NCBI GenBank assembly: GCA_038501785.1
Contig: JBAMJR010000154.1
Coordinates: 4,571,001 to 4,635,000 of the forward strand
DNA from: Myoxocephalus aenaeus
Taxonomy: Eukaryota; Chordata; Actinopteri; Perciformes; Cottidae
DNA: 64,000 nt
Direction: 5' to 3'
The notes under the pieces: generated by a model
The model's input: the letters and a program-made list of their open reading frames with translations, nothing else
Databases searched by the model: none
Told to the model about the DNA's origin: nothing
Made by a program: the position numbers and the translations under genes
Shown here: positions 1 to 14,400 of the stretch, piece after piece
How positions within the stretch are numbered: the first letter of the stretch is position 1
Layout: the number at the start of each line of letters is the position of its first letter

Positions 1-872
1 ACCAACTCAGCTCTCACTGCACATTGTCCTTTTGTCCAAGTAGAAAATGATGATGAAAAGTTAGGGTTAACTTATAATGAAAAAGAAAGTAATATCAAAA
101 ACTCAAAAGCAATTCCAGGGTTTGATCAGACTTTTCAAGGGTGGCTGTTTGTCAAATAGTGACTTCAACAGACACCTTTATCTGCAGTACAATGAGGTTT
201 GATAAAGTTTTATAATTCTTTTTTGTGTAATTTTATACTATTTCTTCAGCAGGTCACTTACTTTGTCACTCTTGCCGTGTCAACACATCCACTTCTAAAA
301 TATGCAAACTGTAACTCAAATGAAGTGAAACTGAAAATATCAGTCTGAGGTTGGAGATTTAAATTACGTGCATCTAAAGGTAGTCTGGGAGTTTGTGTAA
401 AAGGCAAACATATTCCCTACAAATGGTGAAAACAGCAAGTGTGAGAGTAGAACCGTTTGCCTTCCCATTCCCTAAAAAGCCTTCACATCTGCTGGATGCC
501 CCCCTCCCCTCTCTGGCTCCCCTGCTTCCTTAAAATAGCTCCCTATTGACAGGCCACTGCAGCGAGTGATGGGTGGAGAGAGAGGGTGGCTACATGAGCA
601 CTTCCTATGGATCAAAACGTTCGACACTTCCCACAAAACCACTCTCTAATGGAATCTTGCTGCCTTTCATTCTTCCAGATCAGTTGGAGCATTTTGATCC
701 GATTGAGTAGTTTCTAAAAACAACCCTGTTTTTTTTCTCTCCGTTGAACATGTAACACAATCCGAGAGCCCTTTCTCTCCAGGTAGCTGATGCATGACCA
801 CAACTCCATCAACTGAATGACTCCCGTTTTATCTCCTGTGGTGAAACCACAAGAGACCTCGAACTAACCAAC
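1..872. other. atp11a intron 15 (partial)
   Basis: No exon on either strand and no recognised repeat. Both strands were scanned for the next P4-ATPase exon without success. Confidence 0.7.
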
Positions 873-944
873 CTTTCAATCTCATCGTCTTTGTTGAGGA
901 TCTCCATGTAGTTGTCCTTCAGTCTCAGATAGGTGTAACCCAGC
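873..944 (-). CDS. atp11a: atp11a exon 15 (last exon in window)
   Basis: Residues 521-544 plus two bases, LGYTYLRLKDNYMEILNKDD EIE. Acceptor GCCAG, donor GTTGGT. The next exon, expected to begin with the FELLEILSFDS-type segment, is not found in 1-872 and must lie left of the window. Confidence 0.93.
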
Positions 945-2692
945 CTGGCAACGAGACAGAGACAGAGACAGAGAGATTCTCAGGATCTACATAAACTGTG
1001 CAGCATTACTCACTTGTGCCACACTTGGAAAGCTGTTCTGAAGCATTTAGCGTAACCTGAGCACAGCTCACACATACACTTACGACAGTTCTTCACATGT
1101 GTGAAAGCCATATGTGAAACTGGGATTTGGACCATGTGTCTCACATGTGTCTGCGGCCACGTGCAGAGCAGAAATAGCCCCGCGTTAAAAAACAACGCAA
1201 GGGTCCGTGTCGGTGTGGCCACGGCGCTTCAGGTGAAACACGATCCAGGAAGTTCGGTTACATACAGAAACAGTTATCGAGTCCTTTATTGTCAAGCAGT
1301 GGTGTGTTCTTGACTGGCTACATGTCAGTCAGTCTGTGTTCGATCTGTTGTTGTTTGTCTCACTTGCTGAAGAACAAACAACGCATCCAGTTTTTGCTAA
1401 TGTGTGTGTGACTGTGGAAAGTGATTTTCAGCTAAATATCAAACATAATGATTCATTCAAGTTTAATTTATCCTGGTCGTCTTATATTGGGGGACTATGA
1501 ATATCAATAGCTACAGTTCTCTGACACTGTTCATGTGATGTGAATGTAAACACTGTCAAAATGAAGCTCGAAATCTAAACTGTTTGAAGTTTGCGTCAAA
1601 AACAAAAAGAGACACCACCCTATTTATTACTGAAGGGCTGCAAAGTCATCTTTGCTAATGTTGTGTTTTAGTGTGTTTACCTTTTCATTCCCTCCACCAA
1701 AGCCACCTCGTCCGGTGAGGAGGAGATGTAGAAGGAGGTGGGCTTGCCCTGGTGGATGCCCCTCTTGATGCCGTCCACCGTCTCCTCCTCCTTCACCTGC
1801 ACCGTGTGACACAGGCACAGCGCCCGGAAAAACAGATCCTCGTGTTCCTGCACACACAAACGCACATTCAGTTCTACAAATGCAACAGTTAAGTTCATTT
1901 CATTTGCAGAGCATTTGGTTTCTCAGTTACTATTAAAAACAGCAATATTGAACTACATTGCAATAATGCAGCATATCCATAAAATCTGTTTTTTCTGCAC
2001 TTAACGCTTTGGCAGGGAGTGCCTTTCTCTCTCTCTGGTCATCTGTGGTGGCTTCTGCTGCTCATGCTGACTACACACATTTTTCTTCTATTACATCTAA
2101 ACTAATTACTGTTGCCACAGCCAGAAAAGCGAGGCTCATCACTTTTCTGTGTACCAGAGGACTTTTTTTTCTTCCCCCATGTAAGACACAGCAAACACTT
2201 AGGGGTTACAAAGACAATGTCAAAGTGTTCATGAACTGAATATGCAGGCTGCATCCCTACTGTGTTGATCAGCAAAACAAACATTTGTTCTCCTGCCTGA
2301 CAACGTGACATGTTAGTTAATCCGCGAGCACGGCTTTCTGTCATTTTCAACTAAAATATGTTAAGAGTTGCCTTTATTCTCGTCTCTATCTCTATTCGAT
2401 AGCAGAGTTACAATGCGTCTATTCAGGCTGGATTTAGAAGCCTGCGTACTTTGTGAAACACACATACTTACTCTCCGGTATCCTCCAGGTGAGGAGTCGA
2501 TCATGTCTATACTGGAAGCAGCGCTGAGGATTTGGCCGTTGCAGATGGCATGCGGGACGTAGACGTTCCCATCGACGCAGCATTCAATAAACTCCATGTT
2601 GTTCTCGGTGAGAGTGCCTGTCTTATCAGTAAACACATACTCCACCTGGGAGGGAAGGAAGATACTGTAATGCAGATACTGTATGCAAATGA

Positions 2693-2757
<65 letters not shown>

Positions 2758-5700
2758 CACGTACCTGTCCCAGCTCTTCATTCAGGTCAGAGGTGTTGAC
2801 CAGCGCTCCCTCCCCCAGCTCTTCGTCGAACATTTCTTCATCCCAGGTGATAAAATAAGAGCCCAGGAACTTCTGCATCTCCACCGTCACGTACATAGAC
2901 ACCGGGATGATGTAATTAAAGAGGACCATGAAGGCCAGGAAGTCTGTGAATGCTCGGATCACCTGGAAGACAAGGCGTCAGGTGTGAGGTTTTAGGGAGC
3001 CGAGATTTGGGACTGGGTGTAAAGACTGTGTTTTTGAGTGAGAGGTCGATGAACTGACCACGTGGCGCTGGCGCTCGTTCTCAGTCCTGTGGTTGTACCA
3101 GGGCTCGTCCCGGTCCGGAGACCACTGCCAAGCGTATTTCAGAACGGTGTTGATCACCGCTTTACTGATCAAGATGCACAGATACACGACCAGAAAGGCA
3201 TTCATCGACCTGCAGAGAGGCGGAGTCAAGATCAGGAAGAGGAAGCGGGAATCAATCATACTTTAAATGTTGATCATGCAGGTGAAGGAGTGGGGACGTT
3301 AAGCATACTTTTCTACAGCGGAGCGCTTCTGAGATTTAGACTGGTAATTAAGCGCCATCTTAGTCTCCATACCAGTGTAGACTGCAACAGCTGAGGGGAG
3401 AGAAAACCCTGAGTCATCAAGCCGATAACCACAGCAGCAGTTCCTCAGCGCAAACATTCAAGAGACATTAAACAGTGAATCTGCATATTACTACCATAAA
3501 TATGTTGTGTGTTCTTCAGTGTGGCTCCTCTAAGGAGCAAATTCTCAGCCCCAAGTGGTCTGCAAGAATGAAACAGAATCCTTGGCTGTTTTTTATTTCA
3601 GAAAAACCATTAAAGACATTTGATTAATTGAGAAAAAGAGTTGGCCATGTCAGTAAAAGCTATACCCGAGAACTGAAAACAGAGTATCTGCCTACGATAG
3701 AATTACTCTCACCTCGCCACAGGCTCTTCTTTGTCCTTGTAAATATTGATGCGTCCCACAAATCTGCAAAAGAATCACAGCAGTCAAATCGACAGGGAAG
3801 ATCTTCTTCTCAGAGGTTGTGGATGATAATATGTGCACAAAGATGCATCAGCGAGCATGTGTCACACTCACTTGTAGAGGTCAGGCTGTGGTTGTTCACA
3901 TTCGATAGTGGCATGTAGCGAATCCACCTCCTGCTCCGTTCTAAAGGCCATGGTATCTTGTACTGCATAATAGGTCTGAGATAGGGAGGTGGAGGAAGGG
4001 GGGTGAAGAAGAAGACAACAGAGGGAAATGTCACCCGCAGGCACTAATGAGAGCAGGGTTCATTTGACTCCTCAGTCTGGCTTTCAGCTGATTTTCAAAA
4101 TGACTGGGCGAGCTGTTACAGAGCGCTCCACCGGATCAGCAGAGGAGGACAGCATGCTGGGATGGTGAGCACATCGGGGGGTCACGCCCCGGGGCATGTA
4201 TGAGGAGAGTGGGTGGAGCACTCTACCATATGCTGTGCGGTGTGTGTCTGTGGGCGGGTTTGACCAGTCTTGTGGGGACACGCATCTGATTACACGGTCA
4301 CATTGTGGGGACTCGCCTTGATTTTGGGGGCAAAACGGCACGATCCCATAATGTAAATCGTTACATTTTAGGGTGAAGACTTGGTTTAAGGGGAGAGTAT
4401 GGTTAGGTTTAGGTTTGGGGTCAGGATTAGGCCGGTAGTGGTTATGGTTATGATTAGGGTAAGACTCCAGGAAATAAATGTGTGTTAATATAATTTCTCA
4501 GAAAGTCATGAAAACCCAACTGTGTGTGTGTATGTGCTCAGCCATGTGTTAGGTTATGTGAGTGACATGAATGCACATCAGAGGGGAAGTGAAAATGTGA
4601 AATGCCGTGCTTACATCATTATGCATTGTTCATGTGTTGATTGATTGAAGTGTAGAGATGCAACTAACAGTTACTCTCATCAACGATTAATCTACGGATT
4701 ATTTTCGAGATTGGTTGATGTCAGAAAAAAATGGAAAATGCATCGCAGTTTATGTGATGTTTACAAATTGTTTGTTTTGTTTGATGAACAATTTAAAACC
4801 AAATATATTCAGTCGATTATCACAAACTGTATGACAAAGAAAAGCACGCTATCTTTGACATTTTAGAAGGCGTTAAAATTAGCTCACATGTTTTTTTATT
4901 ATGATAAAGCTTCCCTGTTTTGTGATCAAATAGTTAATTTAACGATAAATGAAATGCTATCTAATCAAAAGCCGGCACTAGTCCTGGCACCTTGTGACTG
5001 GACTCCCCGTCCAGGCTGGCAGTGGTGACGTAGCAGGTCCCATCATGGCGGCTGGAGGAGAGCAGGATGAGATCACAGGGGAAAGTCTCATCCTCCCGCA
5101 CCACGACGATGTCCCCCACCTGACAGAGCAGGAAGTAAGGGCTTTAACGCAATAATATAGGAGAAGCATTTTGAAGAGAGCTTCGCGTAAACACGAATGG
5201 TAAGAGACAAACACGCAGACCTGCGGTAAATCGTCTGCTCATCCTTTACCATTCCTTTTTTTCAAAGGATTGAGAAATTGCATAACGGATTATGCTTGCG
5301 GAGCAGCTTAAGCTCTGATAAATCCCATCTCCACGGTGACCATACACATGACACACGCTCTCTGATTTTGCATGATTAATATATTCATCATTATTCCTGC
5401 TCCCTATTCACACACTAATCCTCTCCGTTTGATCTCTGGTGGTGAGAAACCTTGATATAGAAAGCGCCGGAAGACAGACAAAGGGAGACAGAACGAGGCA
5501 CCGCGAGAGTCTCTGTTTCCTGAATTAAAATGTCTTTCTCGCCGTGACATCCAGCCAAAACTACTGCTATGGCAACGCAAACTATACGGTTCTGTAACCT
5601 TTAAGGCCGGGCAGCTGTATTCAAGCCTTATTCTAAGATGCCCCTCAACATCCCTCGACAAGAGCAGCAGACGCAGCAGAAATGAGATGTACCGGCGCCT

Positions 5701-8363
5701 ATTATACCATATACCCTGCGACACAATGGAGAAGCAAGACTGAGATACATCGGATCTACACGTCTACAAAGGAGGTGCTGAGCTAGACACTCACGTTATG
5801 TAGTCTAACACCTCCGTTTTCATTTATGCCGGGATGATGCGAGATAGATATCTGCAGAGTAATATGCCGGCTCAGTGAAACTGGTTCATGTTTTTCTAGA
5901 GAAATCTCCACCCCTACATCCCCTTCCAGGAATAGGACCACTGAATAAAACAAAAACCATATTAATGGACCTCACATTGGCTCTACTCTATCGTCTCGCT
6001 GCTGTATTGTGCTGAGCTCTGCAATCTGTCTTGAAAAAGTAACACTGTTGGATTTATTCATCTCCGTTGTGGAGTCAGGGTTTCTGCAGTGTTCACCACA
6101 TCAAGTGTAAGACTTTTAAAGACCCTTTTCACACCATGTAGAATGCAATTTAAGATATTTTTCTCACTTAAACCCGTCAAAGAATCACAGAAAACTGGTC
6201 GAGACAATAAGGCCGACATTTCTTTCTTCACTGCATTCATTCATCAACATCAAGCTTGTTTACGACATGTCGAATGGCGCTGACTAGAAGTCCACAGAAA
6301 AGGACTGAACAGCCTTCTTCATGCACAAGTCACTGGATTCATGTAAACCGTCTCCTGACAGCCCACAACTAGAAAAGAAGATATAAATAATGAAGTGAAA
6401 CCTATAGCTAATGTTATTGTCTATAACAGGTAAGACATAAATATTTGAGACATTTAAAAAAATAATATTGTGGTGATTTATTCAATGTTTTTTAAGACTT
6501 TTCGACCTCCAGATACCCTGACAGTCCTTTCTATAGACCAGTGACCTCAAACTATGTCTAACTTCTGGTTGGTGAATATTTGGCGTCCTGTAAGTTACCT
6601 CTGATCTTGTGAGTTTTAGATGAAGCAATATAGAGGCTTGAGCGTACACTAGCTTTTGATTGTGTTTATTCCTTCAGTAAAATAAATTATAGTTTATTGT
6701 GAGTCGTCCCCACATACACTGCCCTGCTGCCGTAAACGCTAAAAATAGTTCCCAGCAAGATGCTATTGACTGCTAATTTGAGTAAAGACTGCAGCTGTTT
6801 TAGGAGATGTGTGTTTTCTTCTTCTTTTATTAAAGTATAAATTTGTGACACATTTTTGATTAATTATCAGTTGGGATGATTATGCTTGGGACCGACACAG
6901 ACAGGGTATAGCATATTGAGAAGCGGACTAATGCTTTTCATGGGATTTGTTGACAATAATGAGAATATATAATAATGCAGCTCGGTTCCTGTAAGACTTT
7001 TGTCCTGGTTGGGCTTGGCAACACCTGTGTTTGTGTGGTAACTGCTTGTGCATATTCATAATTCAGTTCCCAGATTTCCTTTGTCAAAGATGCAACAGAC
7101 AAAGAGCAACTTGTGTGCTGGTTTACAGACAAAAGATGGGCCCAGAGGATTCCCTGTGACACTTTGAAACATGGCCGTCAAAAGTGTCGCCTAATGTGTT
7201 TCTACTGAAGTCAAGAGCAAATGTCTGCGTTAAAAATGAAATCCGTTCTGAGAGGGTACTCCATTTGAATTCAACAGTCACCATCAGTAACAATACAAAC
7301 TACTTTATAAAAAGGCAATAACCTATAAATACCCGCCATAAATACTGAGACATTTTCGAGAATGAAAGCGCAATACCAAACACTGATCTGCTGTTGCATC
7401 ACAATGACATAAGAGAACATCGCTGGATGATGACAGCAATACCCTCACTCATGAAATACATCAGTCCTGCTCACTTGCCACGGGACTCTCGCGTAGTGCA
7501 CCAGGGGCCACTGGACCTGTCCCTCTACTACAGTTTCAGGGCAATTAATTGGTGGGAAAGAGAAGCGCGAGAGACACAGAGGAAGCGAACAAAGTTTGAG
7601 AGAACGAGAAGAGGACAGTGTGAGAGACAGTGACAGAAAAAGAGAGCTATGCAGCAGAGTGCTGTATGTTGCTGTGTGGCCTCAGGTGCTGTGCTGCTCT
7701 AATGAGGCCATTCTTACCCGTAGCTTGTGACTCTGTGTTCTCACCACCTTCCCCTGCTGCACCACGTCCACCGGACACTCGTTTATAGAACAGTCAGCCT
7801 TGTGTCTGAGCCAGTCCTCATAGCCCTGAGAGAGCAAGAGGGAAGCAGAGAGAGAGAGAGAGAGAGAGAGATTGTAAGGGGAAAGGAAGAGAAAGACAAT
7901 GAGTTTGTTGGCAGGGGGGTAAACAGAGAATATAGATTATTGTGCAGAAAAAAAATCGAGGCCAGAGCATAGTATGCGATCAAGAGAGACGGCGGCGGAG
8001 AGGTGAAAGTCATACTCTGTAATTAATTAGCATTGTGCTCCCTGGGCTCAGTGACCGGTTTCCTGGATTTCTAGCCAAAACGTCAAGTTTTAGATTGATG
8101 TCTCAGCAAAGCTCAGGCTACCTTCGGCAGAACAGCTCTATCTATCACTGATAGTACCCCCCATCCCTCAGTACCGGGACGCGGGAGAGAGGATGCGTCT
8201 CCCAGGGGCATGGGATCTTCAGTTAGAGTGATTAACAGAGAAGACCATTCATTATCATATTTCTCACATCACCAGACATAGTCAATGGCATGTCCTTTCG
8301 CTGGGAGAGGAATGTGTATATTCAGATAATAGAGCAGCCGATTGGCGGAGAGTGAGTGAGCGA

Positions 8364-8414
<51 letters not shown>

Positions 8415-11400
8415 TGTGTGCGTGCATGCGTATTTGAGGCCGGGAGTTGTTGTGTGAGCGGGGATCTTTGCTGGCAATATTTCCCGGAAATGTGTGCATG
8501 TTTTGTTTGTGTCCTACCTGTTTTATTGCGGTGACAGTGATAACAAAGAAGAGGGGCAGGCCGCTGGTGACTGGGCTCGTGGGGGTGTCGATGATAAGCT
8601 GCAAAGGAGAGGAAGAGTGGGAGGAAGGTGCACGGGGGGGTTTAAAGAGGGACAACAGAAAGGAGAGGAGAGAGGATGCCAATTAACGCAGAGTAAGGAA
8701 GTGCAGCAGGGAAAAAGCTTCTGTATTAAGGAATCAAGCACCAATCGGGCACCTGTAAAGTATTCAAGTAATCAAATACTGTTAAATTTCCTCCATCTGC
8801 ACTCCATTCTGGGATAGTTTACGTGTGCTTTGTTTCCTTTCCCATGTATTAGAGACAGTACCTATGCATATGCAGAAAGTAATAACAAAGTCGGACCTAG
8901 AGGTGTACAGACATCGCTTCCATGCCCTGTTTGTCCTGTTAAGAGGGTGCAGTATTTCACATGTTACTGATCAAACACAGCACACTAAGACCTCAGCTGT
9001 GGCCGTGTTGCATTCTGGTCTACGAAAGGAGACTGCTGGTAAAGAAATAGCTGTATCCTCCTCCTCTAGGATGAATTTGTCCTTGCATGTTTCTTCAACA
9101 TTTGTTGCAATTTAGTAGCTCAAGGAAAAAGCTGATTCTCTCTGATTTAGACAGACAGACACTGAGCAGGACAGCACTCATTATTTTAGGATAATATGGT
9201 GTCATCAGATTCAAATTATGTTGGTAATCCTCATCCAGGTAACCAGGAAAGGATTTCATTGTTAATCTTGGATAACTGCATTTATTTTGAAATCAGGGAA
9301 CAATGAGAGTCTGAACTGCTATCAGCACTCGTTTGATTGGCCAGTGCACACGATTGCTTAAAGAGACAGCACCTTTTACCAACCTGAGTTAGTTTAAGCC
9401 TATGAGGATCTGAAAGTAAAAAATGTAACATCATAACTGATCATTTCTACTGTTTTCCCCAAGGTTTTACGCATTTTAATTCTATCAGAAACTATACGAA
9501 AATGTTGACAGTTTATCTGTTGGTACAGATGTTCCAAGTAAGGGAAGCAAATTTCGCCAAATTAGCTGCTGTGTTGAAATGTTGTCACATGATGTTCTGG
9601 TTCCACAGATCCAAGAACAAGTTCGACACTCTGCACCATCTAACTAATGTTTGCAGATTTGCACCACATGCATTTTAAAAAGACATATTCTTGGAAAATG
9701 ACTAGCACTAATCTACACTACTTAGTTACTTATGTAAAAATGAGGCAGTGTTCAGCTTCCAAACTCTTCGAGAATTTGTTTAGGTCTTTTTTTTCTTTTT
9801 CATTTTTGTTTGTTTTAACAAATGACAAATAGACTCATTTCCTTGGAGCTTCATGGTGTAAAAATGACCACTGCTTATGGTTTTCATAAAAAGTCTCACC
9901 TGGACTAGAAATATGAGCAAGAAGTAGAAGTTAGCGATTCTTCTGAACTGCTCAAACAGATTCTTGGGAATGAAGTTCCAGGAGGTATACTGTGGGACAA
10001 AGCGACAGCAGAATTACTATCGCACATGAAAACAGAAAGGGAGACAACTGCATATTATCATCCAGACCCTCTGGGGAGAGAGACGGTGACGCACAGTTTG
10101 ACGAAAACACGCAAAGTGCAATGTGTCATCCTTACAAAAAACATGGCCACAAAAGAGATTACATGGTTGTCTCAAGACAAAACAAAAGCACGGGGAGATG
10201 ACGAACAACGTTACGGCTCCGACTCAGGAGACGTGGCGCGCTCACCTTGGAGGAGACGATGCGGTTGTCGGGGTAACGCTGAGGGATGTAGGCCTCGGCT
10301 CCCGGAGGAGGTTCTTTGTGACCGATGTACACCGTCCGACTGTCCACCCAGATCTCCTCCCCCACACACTGATGGAGAGAGATATATGTATCGTTATAAA
10401 TAGCATTACAGGAGGAGAGGGGAAAATGGGGTTAAATCACAGTGTTTAGCCTCGTAATGTGTTCACTTACAACACAGAAGCTATTTACTCTCATTATGGA
10501 ATATTACACTCATAACACTTTGCCAACCGCCCTCACAAACACCTTACAACCAAACCCAAATGTCTTGACAGCCATGCTTTAATTAAATGCAGGCTGGCAA
10601 CGCCCAAGGAATTCAATTCTTTATCTTCTTTTAAGCAACGTAAATCATGTTGTCCTTTGTTTCAGCACTAACCCATGCTGAAATAATTAGAAAATTAATT
10701 GATTAGAAAATGAATCATCAAGTTATTTATCAGGCAAAAATGCTTAAGTTAATGATTTGTTGCTAAAACGATAAGCACTTTGATGATGTCACAATGGAAA
10801 TGGAAAAACGTCATCCACTGACTACTTTACTCATAAACGTTGTCCTAAACAACCAAATAAAGTGAAAATGAATTAAGGGCAGCTGACACAAGACTGTTGC
10901 ACAACTTCAGCCGCTACGAAGACCAGACCAGACTGAAGGATGAGTGCATGTATGTCGATGTGTGCACGCGGAATCGGCACTGAGTCACACAAGTGTGGTT
11001 TCATCATTCATCTTCTCACTTCTTCCTGCAGGACCTCTCTGCAGTCTGCTCCATGCTTCCATTACTCTTCTACACAGAAGCACAACAACACGGTTGGTTT
11101 TACTATAACAGCCTGGTGCTGTGACACAAAATTATTAAAGCACATTGGACGTATGCACACTTCAAACTCAGTTCATCTCTCATTTACGTTCCATCTAAGT
11201 ATCTCCCAGGGGCCTATCACGGTGCATTCTGGGAGCACAAATGTTTTCCAAGGTGTCCTTCATCAAACACTAGTGTAGAAAGAGAGCACTAAAATAAAAA
11301 ATAAAAAGTGGAGGGAGCTCGGCATTCGGCTGTTTGTTTCCGTCTGGCTTGCTACATGGCTCCTAATGCTTTGGCCTGAGCCGGCAGTGTGAGCGTGGCC

Positions 11401-14400
11401 TTTGGAAAGCAGCCTGCCTGACACAGCTCAAAGCAGAAGTGTTGACCATTAGCAAAAAGTTCTGGAACAAGCACTTCAGTGGAAGCAGCGCTTCACTGCT
11501 TAAAAGGTCCTCAACATTTTGGCAGAGACGTGGCTCATCACTGCCAATGACAACATCTTTTATTGTTCAGTGTCTCCTCTGTGACTTTGTCGGTTCAAAT
11601 CCATAACTTTTTTTAAAGTGTTAACTGGAATACTACCATAAACTTCCACCGTTAAGTCTGGACACAAAATCACACGAGGGATAATTTCCCTTTTTCTGGT
11701 GAAATGTGCAATCACAGAATCTGCGTCATAGCGGGGTGTCGCAATCGCGAAGAACTCAGAGTCACAGATCTAAAATCATCCGCAGTGATCAACAGGTGCT
11801 TGGCAGTGGGATAAAAATAGACCCAGAGCCAACAGTGTCAGCCGACTGGAGGCCTCTCCAAAACATTGGGGGGGGGGGGGTCACCATGACCCAGAGAGAC
11901 GGTGAGATGAAAAGTGAGCTGAAAAAAAGGGTCGCAAATTGAAGTGGAGCTAGCAGCAGGAGCCGTAGGCCGAGGAGGACAAAAGAATGAAATGACGACA
12001 GTCACCGTGACGAAGGCAACAAGGAGGAAGATAAATGAGGAAAGAAGAAAGAGGAACAGGTTGAGAGGTTGGAGGCGGACGAGTAAAAAGAAAAATAGAA
12101 GCTTTAATTGCTGAGATGTTGACCAGATGATGTAGCACAAGTCATTGTAGTAGATTGATAACTAACCAAACAGTTAAAAACACACAATCTGCCATGCGGA
12201 GTCACGTTCACTGGTGTCAAAACAAAACTGTGTCAAAAACAACTCCCTTGGCTCCTCAAACACGGATTAAATACTCCTGCCTCGTTTCATGTTAGACAGC
12301 TACAACAAACGTATTATTACTCACCCGGCTTCAATTGTTCATTGTGACAATTGTGTTATGCCAACAGATCTTGATGATTTGTCAGTAAGTAACCTGTTCT
12401 TCATGTAAATATCATAAATATAATCAATTATAAATCAGCTTGAATGCTATATTTATAATATTTTGTGTAAAAATGTGATCCAAAAATATAGTTTGTGGCA
12501 GAGTTGATATGGTTTTGAATTAAGTGTTTGCTTTTGCAAGACATGTATGATGTTTTGCATTTTGTGGATATGTTTTTTGTTTGTGTGTGTGTAGAGGTTC
12601 AATAAAGAAGGCCCATCCATCATCCATTCATCCATCCATCCATCCATCCATCGTCCGTAACCGCTTTTCCTTTTCAGGGTCCGATCCCAGCTGATATCGG
12701 ACAAAAATAAAGAAGGCCCTGGTTTCATAAAAAGGGTCTTAGTGTTATGATGTTGGTGTGTTTTGTGTTCCTGTTTTATTTTGAAGGTCCTTGCCCCTTG
12801 TGTCCTCTGTTCCCCTGCACTTCCTGCCCCTCTGATTGTCTGATTGTCTGTCCTGTCTGCTAATTGTTTCCTGCTGTGTCTAATCACCTGCCCCTCCCTG
12901 CGTATTTAAACCATGGCTGCGGTCGAATAGTCCAATAATTACCTCCTAACGTCTAACCCTAAGCACTTTTCCTTAACCTCTGTGGCAAACGTCACGGGGT
13001 TAAGGAAAGATGGGAAGGAGAATTCATAAGGAGTTAGGAGAAGACAACCGCAGTGTTTGGCAAATCCGACTCCACTTTCACTAAGCGACGTAGTTATGAC
13101 ACGACGGCAGGCGCATGTTTGTGACGTCACTGTCTGCAGCGGTGAAACTACAATGTTCCGAAGATGGACTACAAAATGCGCATCTTAGATACTTTGTCCG
13201 TCTTCTTACAGTATTTAATTCTTTACAGCAGTTTTCAGCAACGTAACGTTTGTAGTTTTCCAGCCGGTTTAACAAATTATTGAAAGTATTCCCAAGTTAC
13301 AGCAACAGTTATTTACATGATCTGCGTTTGTCGGTCATGATCGTCTGTTCTCGTGAACGGCCGAATGATACGTCACTTTAAATGTTGCCGCCGCAAGGAA
13401 TTGTGGGTCGGCATTATCTCCTTTCCTTTCATAAAGGAAGGTCCAGTGGTTCCTATGCTAAAGGAGCTAAGTTAGGAAGCATTGAAGCTCCTTTCCTTTG
13501 CGTTTGGACAATTCGACCGGCACTTATCATGGCGGCCACGTAGGTACTTCCGGGTCATTTCACTCAGTTAGGAAGGTTCCTAACCAAAAAGGACTATTCG
13601 ACCGCAGCCCCTGTTTGTCTTGTGGCTCAGTGTGGGATTGTACAGCATATTACTGTGAGTAGACTGTGTTTGTCCTGGCGGATCTAGTTGTTGTGCTTCT
13701 TGTTGTCCGTTTTTTTGGTTTGTGTTCTTCAACCTTTTTCCCTCGGCCTGTTGGAGGCTTGACCTTAGTTTTTGTAAATAAATATTCTTTTTGAACTGTT
13801 TCTCTGGTGTTTGGGTCCTTTTTCATACCCCACCCCGTAACACATAGCATTTGCGAGAAAAAAAAGAAGTGTTTTCTTCAATTCATTGAACTATAATAAA
13901 GTCCCAAAAAGGTAACAAACTGTCCGTCATAACTTACTAAAGTCCAATGTGACGTCTTTCATTCAACCAACAGTCCCAAACCAAAACCATTCATTCTAAA
14001 ATGATCAAACAGAACCGAGCAGCAGAGATGAGATAAAACTGTATTTATCCCGAGGGAAATTGTTGTGGAACACAAAGAGAGGGAAAGTGTGCAAATAAAC
14101 ATAATATAAACAATAATGGAGCAGTGATGATCCTTATTAATATCCTGATTATGATACAGCATATCCACTATGTTCCACTTCATCTGTCACAACATTTATA
14201 TCCTCCTAAATCCACAATTCCCAGACTCGTGCCGTCATATTTCTTTCTGCTGCCTTTTGTTCCCTCCGTCTCTCGGCGGTGCGCGTCACGCCCGGACAGT
14301 GTGACGGTGGCAGAGGGACGGAGAAAGACGCAGAGAGATTGCATTGTGGTTTGTAGTTATCCGATCATTAATCCTCACTGATCCGAATCAACCTCCAGTC

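Noticed and set aside
2507..2962. 151-aa minus-strand frame running from atp11a exon 12 through the CA repeat
   Set aside because: Intron read-through: the start is genuine exon 12, but the His-Thr run is the CA repeat and the rest is out of frame with exon 13.
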